A stretch of 64,000 nt of DNA from Deltaproteobacteria bacterium (GTDB lineage Bacteria > Desulfobacterota > Desulfuromonadia > Geobacterales > Geobacteraceae). Positions 7,433 to 16,107 of the stretch are shown here, in pieces. The stretch is taken from contig JAJZUC010000002.1 in NCBI GenBank assembly GCA_021847245.1, forward strand, positions 62,001-126,000, read 5' to 3'. Positions within the stretch are counted from its first letter, which is position 1. Every line of letters begins with the position of its first letter. Below the pieces are notes generated by a model, which was given only the letters and a program-made list of their open reading frames with translations, did no database searches and had not been told where the DNA came from. Made by a program: the position numbers and the translations under genes.

Positions 7433-10400
7433 TCAATCATGCACTTCCTTATGTTGTTTCCTCCCCATCTGCCACGAACGCCAGATCTGGTAGATGATCG
7501 GAATGATGATCAGCGTAAGCACGGTGGAAGAGAGCATGCCGCCGACCATGGGTGCGGCGATCCTCTTCATGACCTCCGACCCGGTTTCGGCGCTCCACAT
7601 GATCGGCAGAAGACCGGCAATGATGGCGCTCACCGTCATCATCTTCGGCCGGACCCGTTCAACGGCCCCCTCCATGACCGCATCATAGAGATCCTGGGCC
7701 GTCAGCCGGGTCTTCTCCCGCAGTTTGGCCTCGTAGGCATGATCGAGGTAGATGATCATCACCACCCCGGTTTCCGCGGCCACCCCGGCGAGCGCGATAA
7801 AACCGACCATGACGGCCACACTCATGTTGTAGCCAAGCAGATACATCAGCCAGATCCCCCCCACGACGGCGAACGGGAGCGACAGCATGACGATGAGCAC
7901 CTCGATGAGGTTGCGGAAATTCAGATAAAGGAGAAGGAAAATGATGAGAAGGGTCACCGGAAGCACCACCTTCATGCGCTCTCTCGCTTCCTGCATGTAC
8001 TGATACTGGCCGCTCCACTGAATGCTGTAGCCGGGAGGAAGTTTGAGCTTCTCATTGACCGCCCGCATCGCTTTATCCACATAGCTGCCGATGTCCTGGT
8101 CGGAGTTGATGTCCACGTAGACCCAGGCCTGGGGCCGTGCGCCTTCTGTCTTAACGGAGGAGGGTCCGACCCGCGGATGGATATCCGCCACCTGCTCGAT
8201 CGGCACCTGCGCTCCCGTGGGGGTGGCGATCAAAACGCGCCGCAGCGCATCCGGGTTCTGCCGCATGCCCCGGATGTAGCGGACATTGACCGGATAGCGC
8301 TCCAGCCCTTCGATGGTGGTGGTAATGTTATCTCCGCCGATGGCCGAACGGATGACATCGTTAACATCATCGACGGTCAGACCGTAACGGGCTGCTTCCT
8401 CGCGTTTGATGACGTAATCCACGTAGTAGCCGCCGGCCGCTCGTTCGGCATATACCGACCGGGTGCCGGGAAGGTTGCGGATGGCCACTTCCACCTCTTC
8501 TCCAAGCCGCTGGAGCACATCCAGCTTCGGGCCGGTCAGCTTGATGCCGACGGGGGTCTTGATGCCGGTCGACAACATGTCGATCCGCGTCTTGATCGGG
8601 AAGGTCCAGGCATTGGTCACCCCGGGGAAAACCACGAGCCGGTTCAATTCGGCGGTCAGCTTGTCGATTGTCATGCCTGGCCGCCACTCCTCCTCCGGCT
8701 TCAGGATCACCGTGGTCTCCATCATCTCCAGCGGCGCCGGATCCAATGGCGTGTTGGCGCGACCGACCTTGGCGAGAGCATGCTTGACCTCCGGGACGGT
8801 CATGATCAGTTTGTTGGTTTGCTGAGCCACCGCCGAGGCTTCCGTGATCGAGATTCCCGGGAGCAGTGACGGCATGTAGAGCAGATCCCCCTCGTTCAGC
8901 GGCGGGATGAACTCGGAGCCGAGACGCTTGTACGGCAGCACTGTCAGCGCCAGGGTCAATACGGCGGCAGCCAGCACAACCCAACGCCACTTCATGGCCC
9001 AGCGCAGGAGGGGACGGTAGACCCAGATGAGAAAGCGGTTAATGGGGTTTCTCGCCTCGGGAAGAATCCGGCCGCGGATCAGGTACCCCATGAGCACCGG
9101 AACGATGGTGATTGACAGAAGCGCGGCGGCCGCCATGGAGTAGGTCTTGGTAAACGCAAGCGGGGCGAACATGCGCCCCGATTGTCCGGTGAGCGCGAAC
9201 ACAGGCAGGAACGAGACGGCAATGATCGTCAGCGAGTAGAAAAGCGCCGGACCCACCTCCTGGGTAGCGTCGATGATGATATCCCAGTGCGGCTTCTTGC
9301 CGCGGTCGCGCTCCAGATGCTTGTGGGCGTTCTCGATCATGACGATGGCCCCGTCGATCATGGCGCCGATGGCGATGGCAATGCCGCCCAGAGACATGAT
9401 GTTGGCGACGATCCCCTGCAGATACATGACCGTCATGGCGATCAGGATGCCGACCGGGAGGGTGAAGATGGCCACGAATGCCGAGCGGAGATGCAGAAGA
9501 AAGACGATGCAGACAACGGCGACGATGATGCTCTCTTCTATCAGCTTTCTGCGGAGGGTGTCCTGGGCCCGCTTGATCAATGCGGACCGGTCATAGATCG
9601 GGACGATTTCCACTCCGGGGGGGAGGCCAGATTTCAGCTCCTTGATCTTCCGCTTTACCCCATTGATGACATCGAGCGCATTGTTCCAGTATCGCATTTC
9701 GATGATCCCGGCGACAGCCTCTCCCCGACCGTCAAGATCTATCGCCCCCCGCCGCACCTCCGGCCCCAGATTGACATAAGCGACATCGCGCACCAGGATC
9801 GGCGTGCCGTTCTTGTCAACGCCGACGGGAATCTTTTCAATATCCTCAACTTTCTGGATGTAGCCGATTCCCTCAATCATGTACTCGGTCTCGGCATATT
9901 CCACCACCTCGCCGCCAACGTCGTTGTTGGAGCTGCGAACCGCCTTGATGACCGTACCGAGCGGCAGGTCGTACGCAAGCAGTTTGCTGGGATCGACGTT
10001 TACCTGGTACTGCTTGACGAACCCTCCCACGGTAGCGACGTTCGCCACACCGGGCACGGTCTTCATCTGGTAGCGCACATACCAATCCTGTATCCCCCGA
10101 AGTTGCGAAAGGTCGTGCCGGCCGCTCCGATCCACCAACGCATACTCAAACACCCAACCGACCGGGGTTGCGTCGGGACCGAGACTCGGCGTTACCCCCT
10201 GCGGCAGCTGTTTCTGGACGAAACTGAGATACTCGAGGACGCGGCTGCGCGCCCAGTAAATATCGGTTCCGTCCTCGAAGATCACGTAAACGAACGAAAA
10301 ACCGAAAAAGGAATAACCGCGCACGACCTTAGCCTTGGCCACTGCCAGCATGGTGGTGGTCAGGGGATAGGTCACCTGGTCCTCGACGATCTGCGGTGGC

Positions 10401-10567
10401 TGTCCCTGCCATTCGGTGAAGATGATGACCTGGACGTCGCTGACGTCGGGAAGCGCATCGACCGGTATCTTTTTAAAGGCGTACACACCGGCGGCGATGG
10501 CTGCGACGATGACGAGGATGAGCATGAACTGGTTGCGAACCGAAGCTTCGATAATCTTCTTCAGCAC
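7433..10567 (-). CDS. cusA: CusA/CzcA-family heavy-metal RND efflux permease (Cu/Ag type)
   Basis: The 1044-residue inner-membrane antiporter has RND architecture: TM1, porter domain, TM2-6, second porter domain, TM8-12. The three methionines that carry Cu(I)/Ag(I) in E. coli CusA are matched by LLYMPS, PLEMMETT and RIDMLSTG near residues 570-670. TM4 reads AIGAMIDGAIVMIENAHKH, the proton-relay region of HME-RND pumps. It is cotranscribed with the adaptor gene upstream (57-bp gap) and with PII and PCYCGC genes downstream. No outer-membrane factor lies in this operon; the TolC-like protein at 14501-15952 could serve. Confidence 0.92.
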   Translation of the reverse strand: MLKKIIEASVRNQFMLILVIVAAIAAGVYAFKKIPVDALPDVSDVQVIIFTEWQGQPPQIVEDQVTYPLTTTMLAVAKAKVVRGYSFFGFSFVYVIFEDGTDIYWARSRVLEYLSFVQKQLPQGVTPSLGPDATPVGWVFEYALVDRSGRHDLSQLRGIQDWYVRYQMKTVPGVANVATVGGFVKQYQVNVDPSKLLAYDLPLGTVIKAVRSSNNDVGGEVVEYAETEYMIEGIGYIQKVEDIEKIPVGVDKNGTPILVRDVAYVNLGPEVRRGAIDLDGRGEAVAGIIEMRYWNNALDVINGVKRKIKELKSGLPPGVEIVPIYDRSALIKRAQDTLRRKLIEESIIVAVVCIVFLLHLRSAFVAIFTLPVGILIAMTVMYLQGIVANIMSLGGIAIAIGAMIDGAIVMIENAHKHLERDRGKKPHWDIIIDATQEVGPALFYSLTIIAVSFLPVFALTGQSGRMFAPLAFTKTYSMAAAALLSITIVPVLMGYLIRGRILPEARNPINRFLIWVYRPLLRWAMKWRWVVLAAAVLTLALTVLPYKRLGSEFIPPLNEGDLLYMPSLLPGISITEASAVAQQTNKLIMTVPEVKHALAKVGRANTPLDPAPLEMMETTVILKPEEEWRPGMTIDKLTAELNRLVVFPGVTNAWTFPIKTRIDMLSTGIKTPVGIKLTGPKLDVLQRLGEEVEVAIRNLPGTRSVYAERAAGGYYVDYVIKREEAARYGLTVDDVNDVIRSAIGGDNITTTIEGLERYPVNVRYIRGMRQNPDALRRVLIATPTGAQVPIEQVADIHPRVGPSSVKTEGARPQAWVYVDINSDQDIGSYVDKAMRAVNEKLKLPPGYSIQWSGQYQYMQEARERMKVVLPVTLLIIFLLLYLNFRNLIEVLIVMLSLPFAVVGGIWLMYLLGYNMSVAVMVGFIALAGVAAETGVVMIIYLDHAYEAKLREKTRLTAQDLYDAVMEGAVERVRPKMMTVSAIIAGLLPIMWSAETGSEVMKRIAAPMVGGMLSSTVLTLIIIPIIYQIWRSWQMGRKQHKEVHD

Positions 10568-10624
10568 ATCCTGCTCCTTTCCCGGCTGGCGGGTCCGCGG
10601 CCGGAGGAGACTTTGAGACAGGGT

Positions 10625-12061
10625 TCACGGCATCTTCATGCCGGGCATTGGAGGCGACTGCCGGGAACGCCCTTTTGCTCCGGGTGGTTGTTCCGGCATT
10701 TCCATGCCAGGCACGGGGGCTTTCTGCGGGGGCTGTCCAGCCTTTCCTTCCTCCCCCTTCGGCGCGAGCATCTTGCTGATAGCAGCCTGCAGGTTGCTTT
10801 CGGAGTTGATGAGAAACTGGGCCGAAGTCACCACCCGCTCCCCTTCCTTGAGTCCTTCCAGGACCTGGAATTCGTTGCCGGCCTGGGGCCCCAGTCGCAG
10901 TTCGCGGGGCTCAAACCGCCCTCCTTCGAGTGCGATCAGGGCGATATCGTGCGTTCCCGTGCGGATCACGGCCTGAATGGGGACGGCCACCCCCTCACGA
11001 GCGACCGCCGATCGGAGTGTAACGTTCGCCCACATGTCGGGCTTCAGCTTGAAGTCCTTGCTGTTCGGGAACACGATGCGGGCCTGAAGGGTCCGGGTCA
11101 TGTTCTTGAGATAGGGATAGATATATACGACCTTGCCGCGGTAGGTGACCCCCGGCTGATAGGAGAGCGTCATCTCCGCTTCCTGGCCCGGCCGGAGCCA
11201 GGGGGCCTCATACTCGTAAATGTCGGCATACACCCACACGGTGGAGATATCGACGATGGTGTACAGGTTCTGGCCGGGCTGAACGTACCCCCCCTCCAGG
11301 ACGTTCCTTTCGGTGATGATCCCCCTGAAAGGGGCATGGAGAACCATGCTACGGGTGATCGTGCCGCGCTCGCGCAACGCCTCGATCTGCCCTTCGGTGA
11401 TGTCCCAATAGCGAAGTCTGGCCTCGGCCGAACGCAAGAGGCTCTCCGCCCCTTCGACCACCTCCGGGCGGGGACTTTCCTTCAGCCGGTTCTTGTAACG
11501 GAGCGCAAGGAGGTATTCCTCCTGTGTTGAAACCAGATCCGGACTGTAGATTTCCAGAAGCCGTTCCCCTTTGCTAACTTCCTTGCCGACGAAATTGACG
11601 TACTGGTGCTCGACCCATCCGCCGATCTTGAGCGAGATGTTCCGAGTCTTTTCTTCGTTGTACGTAATCCGGCCGACGGTCCTGATTTCTCTGCTGAGCT
11701 GCTTGCGCTGGACGATTACGGTTTTCACCCCCATATTCTGGACAGTCACGGGGTCGATCCGCACCGTGCCGGGGGGGCCGGCGGCTTGCTCTCCTTCGTA
11801 GACGGGAACCAGATCCATCCCCATCTTGTCCTTCCCCGGCTTTTGGTAAATTTCCGTTGGATCCATCGGAGAGCGCCAGTAAAGGATCTTCTTTTCTCCT
11901 GTCTTCGCTGTTTGCGGTGCCTTGACCTCATGGGGCGAAGGCTTTCGAAACCCCAGAAAATAGCCAGCAACTCCCGCTGCCAGCAACGTGAGCACAATCG
12001 TTACGGCTACTATCTTGATATTGGAGGCAGTGATTCTTTTTCTCTGGACATCCTGCGGCAT
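10625..12061 (-). CDS. cusB: CusB-type periplasmic adaptor with N-terminal heavy-metal-binding domain
   Basis: ATG at 12061 (MPQDVQRKR) follows CCAAGGAGGTTTGACG; an ATG 39 bp further upstream lacks a ribosome site. One N-terminal membrane anchor (about residues 13-33) is followed by the YWRSPMDP...KPGKDKMGMDLVPVY heavy-metal-binding domain, then alpha-hairpin, lipoyl and beta-barrel domains (ISLKIGGWVEHQYVNFVGKE, VWVYADIYEYE). The Pro/Met-rich tail (PGMEMPEQPPG, PPMPGMKMP) may collect copper for CusA. It is the first gene of the cusBA-PII-PCYCGC operon. Confidence 0.9.
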   Translation of the reverse strand: MPQDVQRKRITASNIKIVAVTIVLTLLAAGVAGYFLGFRKPSPHEVKAPQTAKTGEKKILYWRSPMDPTEIYQKPGKDKMGMDLVPVYEGEQAAGPPGTVRIDPVTVQNMGVKTVIVQRKQLSREIRTVGRITYNEEKTRNISLKIGGWVEHQYVNFVGKEVSKGERLLEIYSPDLVSTQEEYLLALRYKNRLKESPRPEVVEGAESLLRSAEARLRYWDITEGQIEALRERGTITRSMVLHAPFRGIITERNVLEGGYVQPGQNLYTIVDISTVWVYADIYEYEAPWLRPGQEAEMTLSYQPGVTYRGKVVYIYPYLKNMTRTLQARIVFPNSKDFKLKPDMWANVTLRSAVAREGVAVPIQAVIRTGTHDIALIALEGGRFEPRELRLGPQAGNEFQVLEGLKEGERVVTSAQFLINSESNLQAAISKMLAPKGEEGKAGQPPQKAPVPGMEMPEQPPGAKGRSRQSPPMPGMKMP

Positions 12062-12144
12062 CGTCAAACCTCCTTGGCGTCGGATGCCCGTTGTAGGCAA
12101 TGGCGGTGGCCATGAGAAGGGGTTCGTTTTATTCGACTATCAAA

Positions 12145-12172
12145 AGTATAACGTTCCTGGTCTCCGGTGCAA
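12145..12172 (-). promoter_or_regulatory. Sigma-70-type promoter for the cusBA-PII operon
   Basis: On the minus strand TTGCAC (12172-12167) and TATACT (12150-12145) are 16 bp apart. The distance from the -10 box to the cusB ATG is about 85 bp. A short CTCC...GGAG dyad overlaps the -35 element and may bind a regulator. Confidence 0.5.
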
Positions 12173-12223
12173 TTGGAGGCGTGCCCATGCTCACCTCTTG
12201 CACGGCAACAGAATGGATCGCAA

Positions 12224-12253
12224 AGGAAAAGCCCGCATGTGCGGGCTTTTCCT
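12224..12253. terminator. Rho-independent terminator with A/T tails on both strands
   Basis: A 14-bp perfect stem (AGGAAAAGCCCGCA / TGCGGGCTTTTCCT) with a 2-nt formal loop follows the multicopper oxidase gene on the minus strand. The stem carries its own U-run, usable in both directions. Confidence 0.7.
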
Positions 12254-12277
12254 GCAAGCGAGGGTGAGGGGCACGAA

Positions 12278-13861
12278 TCACACAACCCGGTAGTTCACCA
12301 TCATCCCCATATCCTCGTGCTCCAGGTTGTGACAGTGGAAGACGTACTGCTGGGGACCCGGGTAAGGGACCGAGAAGTCGATGGCGACGCGGACCGTCTC
12401 GCCGGGCCAGGTGAGGATCGTATCCTTCCACCCGAGGTCCGACGGGAGCCGGCCGCCGTCCACCGCCAGGGCCGCCGTCTGCTGGGGGCTTCCCTGCCGG
12501 TCGAGGACCCGGAACTGGAAGCCGTGGATGTGCATCGGGTGGGGCATCCCCGTCATCTCGTTCATGATCTCCCACACCTCGACGCTGCCGCGCTCCACCT
12601 CGAAGGAGATCCGGGCCGGGTCGAAGGTCTCGCCGTTGATGGCCCACTTCATTACCCCGGGGGCGGCCTGCGCGAGGGTCAGCTGCCGCATCATGGCCCC
12701 GGAGGCGTTGACCGGCTCTACGACCGAGAGGGTGCGGGGAATCCGGGCATAGCTCCAGGCCCTCCGCTTCACGTTCAGCTTCATCACGTAGAACTCCTCG
12801 CCGTTGGCAAGCCCCATGGAGGGTTCGGGCGCCATGCCGTTCCCCATCTGCTCGTTGTCCATCGGGTCGAAGGGGAGGCTCTTGAGGAACAGGGAGTCGC
12901 CGACCCGGAAGTCGGAGAGGTCGAGGAGGATGTCGGCCCGCTCGCCCGGGGCCAGGAAGAGCTCTTTCACCGTCCAGGGGCGGTCGAGGAGGCCGCCGTC
13001 GGTCCCGATGAGGGAGAAGGGGACCGCCCCCTCCGGCGAGACGAAGGCAAGCCGGTAGATCCGGGAATTCGAGCCGTTCAGGAGCCGGAAGCGGTAGATC
13101 CGTGTGGCCACATCGAGATAGGGTTTCACGGTCAGGTTGGCGAGGATCGTGTCGCCGAGGAACCCCATGAACCACTCGTTCTCGCTCGGGTCGTAGACCA
13201 CGTTCCCCATGGCGTCGAACCGCTTGTCCTGGATCACGAGGGGGATATCGGTGTGGCCGGGCTCCAGGTCAAGGGCATGCCGGAGCCGCAGCTCGTCCTC
13301 GTCCTCGACGATGAAGAAGCTCGCCAACCCCAGGTACGCCTGGGCCGAGGTGAGCTCGTAGGGATGGGGATGGTACCAGTAGGTGCCGCCGCGGTTGGCG
13401 ACGGTGAAGTCGTAGCGGTAGCTATCCCCGGCTCCGATGGCGTCGGTGGGGATGCCGTCGTTCTTCGAGTCGACGATGAGGCCGTGCCAGTGGATGATGG
13501 TGTCCGCCGACAGCTCGTTCTTTAAAGTCGGCGAGAGCCGCTCCCCTTTCCTGACCGTGAGGATCGGGTTTACGTAGCTCTTGCAGCCATCGGTCACCCC
13601 GTAGACGAGAAGGTCCGACGTCTTGCCGGGAAGCACGGGGGCACTTGTCTTCATCGCCCTGATGGTGAACGCGCCGTGGGGGTCCAGGTACCCGAGAAGG
13701 CCGCCATGATGCCCCGGCCGGTTCAAGGGGTTCACGAAACCGCCCGGGTCGCGGGGGTCGAGGCTTCCTCCCGTAGTGTCGCCCATGGCGAGAAGGGTCC
13801 GGGGGGTTGCCAGGGAAAGTACACTCATTCCGGTAAGCTTCAGAAAGTCACGCCTTTTCAT
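12278..13861 (-). CDS. Multicopper oxidase with Tat signal (CueO/CotA-like)
   Basis: ATG at 13861 follows GGAGGTGCTTATC and begins MKRRDFLKLTG, a twin-arginine signal, so the enzyme is exported folded with copper. The four copper-ligand motifs are present: HWHG (124-127), YHPHP (about 163-167), HPMHIHGFQF near residue 455, and HCHNLEHEDMGMM at the C-terminus with the type 1 Met. The 527-residue size fits a three-cupredoxin oxidase. It likely oxidises Cu(I) or Mn(II) in the periplasm. The gene stands alone between the cusBA promoter region and a divergent lipoprotein-tolC pair. Confidence 0.88.
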   Translation of the reverse strand: MKRRDFLKLTGMSVLSLATPRTLLAMGDTTGGSLDPRDPGGFVNPLNRPGHHGGLLGYLDPHGAFTIRAMKTSAPVLPGKTSDLLVYGVTDGCKSYVNPILTVRKGERLSPTLKNELSADTIIHWHGLIVDSKNDGIPTDAIGAGDSYRYDFTVANRGGTYWYHPHPYELTSAQAYLGLASFFIVEDEDELRLRHALDLEPGHTDIPLVIQDKRFDAMGNVVYDPSENEWFMGFLGDTILANLTVKPYLDVATRIYRFRLLNGSNSRIYRLAFVSPEGAVPFSLIGTDGGLLDRPWTVKELFLAPGERADILLDLSDFRVGDSLFLKSLPFDPMDNEQMGNGMAPEPSMGLANGEEFYVMKLNVKRRAWSYARIPRTLSVVEPVNASGAMMRQLTLAQAAPGVMKWAINGETFDPARISFEVERGSVEVWEIMNEMTGMPHPMHIHGFQFRVLDRQGSPQQTAALAVDGGRLPSDLGWKDTILTWPGETVRVAIDFSVPYPGPQQYVFHCHNLEHEDMGMMVNYRVV

Positions 13862-13895
13862 GATAAGCACCTCCACATGTAATTTTGTCAAAAAA

Positions 13896-13923
13896 CTAAT
13901 AACAGGGAATGTTTATCTGTCAA
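13896..13923 (-). promoter_or_regulatory. Sigma-70-type promoter for the multicopper oxidase gene
   Basis: On the minus strand TTGACA (13923-13918) and TATTAG (13901-13896) are 16 bp apart, 35 bp before the ATG. The 13862-14162 intergenic region is markedly AT-rich compared with its neighbours and holds the two divergent promoters and nothing else I can name. Confidence 0.5.
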
Positions 13924-14098
13924 ATAAAGAATTTGGCAATTTATCTGACTGTGTAATAATTTCTAAATCTAGTGTTGAATAATATGCAAATTTACACCGT
14001 CCAGATAAACAATGAAGTGATTTTTTTGCAGCTTAATTTGCCGCGCAAATTTGAATGCCAGCTGCTCGCATAGCCTGTGAAAATATCTTGGCTCGCGG

Positions 14099-14128
14099 TT
14101 GACAGCGGAGACCCCTGTGGTTTGCTAT
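14099..14128 (+). promoter_or_regulatory. Sigma-70-type promoter for the lipoprotein-tolC-oxidase group
   Basis: TTGACA (14099-14104) and TGCTAT (14123-14128) are 18 bp apart, about 35 bp upstream of the ATG at 14163. Confidence 0.5.
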
Positions 14129-14162
14129 GGGTAACAGGCACGAGAATGTCACGAGGTGAACC

Positions 14163-14504
14163 ATGAAGCGCGAGAGCCGTTTGCTCTTCCTTGCCGCAGG
14201 CTTCGCGCTCCTCGCCGCCTGCACCGGCGAGAGCGTACGGGTAGTCCTGTCTGATCGTAATCCCGCAAATCCGTCAGCCGCCGAGGCCCCCTTCGTTCCC
14301 CCCTCCGATCCATTCATGGGGGAGACTCTCGCCCCACTGCCGCCAGCCGGAAAACCTCCCGGTCACCGGCACGGCGATCACCAGGGCCCGACGGATGACG
14401 GGATGCGGATGGACGACATGCGGATGGATGATGACCAGGGGAGCGGTATGATGCACGGTGGTCACGGCATGCCCGGTCCGGAGGAGAAGGAGGGGGAAAA
14501 ATGA
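14163..14504 (+). CDS. Small His/Met-rich lipoprotein, probable copper binder
   Basis: The 113-residue product has a lipoprotein signal with lipobox LLAAC (Cys20), then a low-complexity mature chain rich in Pro, His, Met and Asp, including GHRHGDHQG, DGMRMDDMRMDD and GMMHGGHGM. Such runs are typical of periplasmic Cu(I)/Cu(II) scavengers. Its stop overlaps the ATG of the following tolC gene (ATGA, 14501-14504), showing translational coupling. It probably binds metal near the outer-membrane channel. No enzymatic domain is visible. Confidence 0.7.
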   Translation: MKRESRLLFLAAGFALLAACTGESVRVVLSDRNPANPSAAEAPFVPPSDPFMGETLAPLPPAGKPPGHRHGDHQGPTDDGMRMDDMRMDDDQGSGMMHGGHGMPGPEEKEGEK

Positions 14505-15952
14505 CCTGGCGGGGCCGGGCGGTTCTCCTCCTGGCGGCGTCGCTCGCGGCGGCCGGCTGCGCCTCGGTGCCCCGCGAGGCCGGGATCGGCGAGGTGCGGT
14601 CGCTGGTCTCCTCCCGCGAGAATCTCCCGGTCCGCTGGAATCAGGGGACCGCCGAGGACGAGGAGGTTTCCCGCAGGGTCGACGAGCTCCTCCGAGAGGA
14701 GCTTTCAACAGAGGGAGCGGTGCAGGTGGCTCTTCTCGCCAATCCTTCCCTCCAGGCGACCTACGAGGAGCTCGGCGTCTCCCAGGCCGACCTGGTCCAG
14801 GCGGGGCTTCTGCGCAACCCGGTCTTCTTCACGACGGTGCGCTTCCCGGACCGTCCCCCCTCGGGGCTCAGCATCAAATTCGAGGCGGCGCAGGACTTCC
14901 TCGATCTCCTCCTCCTGCCGGCCCGAAAGCGGCTTGCCGAGGACGAGTTCGAGCGGGCAAAGCTCCGGGTGGCCGGCAGGGTGCTGGGGGTTGCCGCCGA
15001 GACGCGCCGGGCCTACTACGAGGCCCTCGGCGCCCACCAGGCGGCGTCGATCCGCCGTCTCATCGCCGAGGCGGCTGGGGCCTCCTTCGAGCTCGCCCGC
15101 CGCATTCACGGCGCAGGCAACCTGAGCGACCTCGGGCTCGCCCGGGAGGAGGCGCTGGACGACCAGGCCCGCGTAGCCTTGGCCAGGAGCGAGGCGATGC
15201 TCCGGGAGAAACGGGAGCGGCTCAACCGCCTCCTGGGGGCTTGGGGAGAACGGACGACCTGGCGGCTTCCGACGAAACTCTCCGATCTTCCCGCCGGCGA
15301 GGTGCCGCTGGAGCGCCTCGAATCGCTCGCCGTAGCCAACCGGTACGATCTCGCCGCTGCCCGCAAGGAGCTGGATGTGGCTGCCCGCACCCTCGGCATC
15401 ACCCGCGAGTGGCGCTGGCTCCTGGGGGCCGGGATCGGTGCCACCGCCGAGCGGGAGACCGACGGCCACTGGGTGGCGGGGCCATCCCTGTCGCTGGAAC
15501 TGCCGCTGTTCGACCAGCGCCAGGCCCGGATTGCCCGGGACGAGTCGCTTCTGCGCAGGGAGATCGCCAAGGTCACCTCCATGGCGATCGACATCCGCTC
15601 CGAGGTGCGGGAGCTGCGCGACCTGCTTATCCACTATCGCCGCCTCGCCGAGCACTACCGGACGACGGTGATCCCGCTGCGGGAGCGGATCGTCGGCCTC
15701 ACCGAGCGGGAATACAACTACATGCTCATCGGGGCCTTCGATCTCATCGCGGCGAAGCAACAGGAATTCGACGCCTACCAGGAATACATCGAGGCGGTGA
15801 CCGCCTACTGGTCCACCCGGGCCGAGCTCCAGCGGGCCGTCGGCGGCCGCCTCCCCGACGTCGGCGGAGAGCCGGGTGAACCGCGGCCCCCGGGCCATGA
15901 CCATCATCCTGAAAACGGCGGATGGAATAACACAGAGCAACAGAGCCACTGA
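14501..15952 (+). CDS. TolC-family outer-membrane efflux lipoprotein
   Basis: The 483-residue protein has a lipobox (LAAAGC, about residue 20) and two copies of the OEP repeat. The first is marked by VQVALLANPSLQATYEELGV, the second by ANRYDLAAARKELDVA; alpha-helical hairpins lie between. It lies downstream of a copper-binding lipoprotein and 155 bp upstream of a multicopper oxidase, so it probably exports metal or supports oxidase function. The last residues (NTEQQSH and stop) are encoded by the arm of a palindromic repeat, so the native C-terminus has been replaced or extended. Confidence 0.85.
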   Translation: MTWRGRAVLLLAASLAAAGCASVPREAGIGEVRSLVSSRENLPVRWNQGTAEDEEVSRRVDELLREELSTEGAVQVALLANPSLQATYEELGVSQADLVQAGLLRNPVFFTTVRFPDRPPSGLSIKFEAAQDFLDLLLLPARKRLAEDEFERAKLRVAGRVLGVAAETRRAYYEALGAHQAASIRRLIAEAAGASFELARRIHGAGNLSDLGLAREEALDDQARVALARSEAMLREKRERLNRLLGAWGERTTWRLPTKLSDLPAGEVPLERLESLAVANRYDLAAARKELDVAARTLGITREWRWLLGAGIGATAERETDGHWVAGPSLSLELPLFDQRQARIARDESLLRREIAKVTSMAIDIRSEVRELRDLLIHYRRLAEHYRTTVIPLRERIVGLTEREYNYMLIGAFDLIAAKQQEFDAYQEYIEAVTAYWSTRAELQRAVGGRLPDVGGEPGEPRPPGHDHHPENGGWNNTEQQSH

Positions 15953-16064
15953 GAAATCAGTACGTTAAGCCCAAATCCTGCCTAACTCTTGCATGCATTA
16001 CCAAAATGGCTTTAGAAGGATTTTCTTCTCAGATTTTACTCAGTTGCTCCGTTGCTCTGTGTTT
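15927..16064. repeat. Imperfect palindromic element with ~35-bp arms
   Basis: AACACAGAGCAACAGAGC...ACTGAGAAA (15928-15955) is matched, as reverse complement with a few mismatches, by sequence at about 16021-16064. The centre is about 65 bp. It resembles the 'ACACAGAG' miniature repeats seen in many bacteria. It supplies the stop codon of the upstream tolC gene and ends 44 bp before the next start. Confidence 0.75.
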
Positions 16065-16107
16065 CAAATGCTTTTTCCAGGATCATTGAAAAGCGAGGAG
16101 AAGCGCC

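Noticed and set aside
9182-11530. Long open frame on the plus strand opposite cusA/cusB
   Set aside because: It is antisense to two clearly real genes, rich in His/Asp/Gly repeats from reversed codons, and has no ribosome site.
15106-15594. Antisense frames within the TolC gene
   Set aside because: No start signal or family match.
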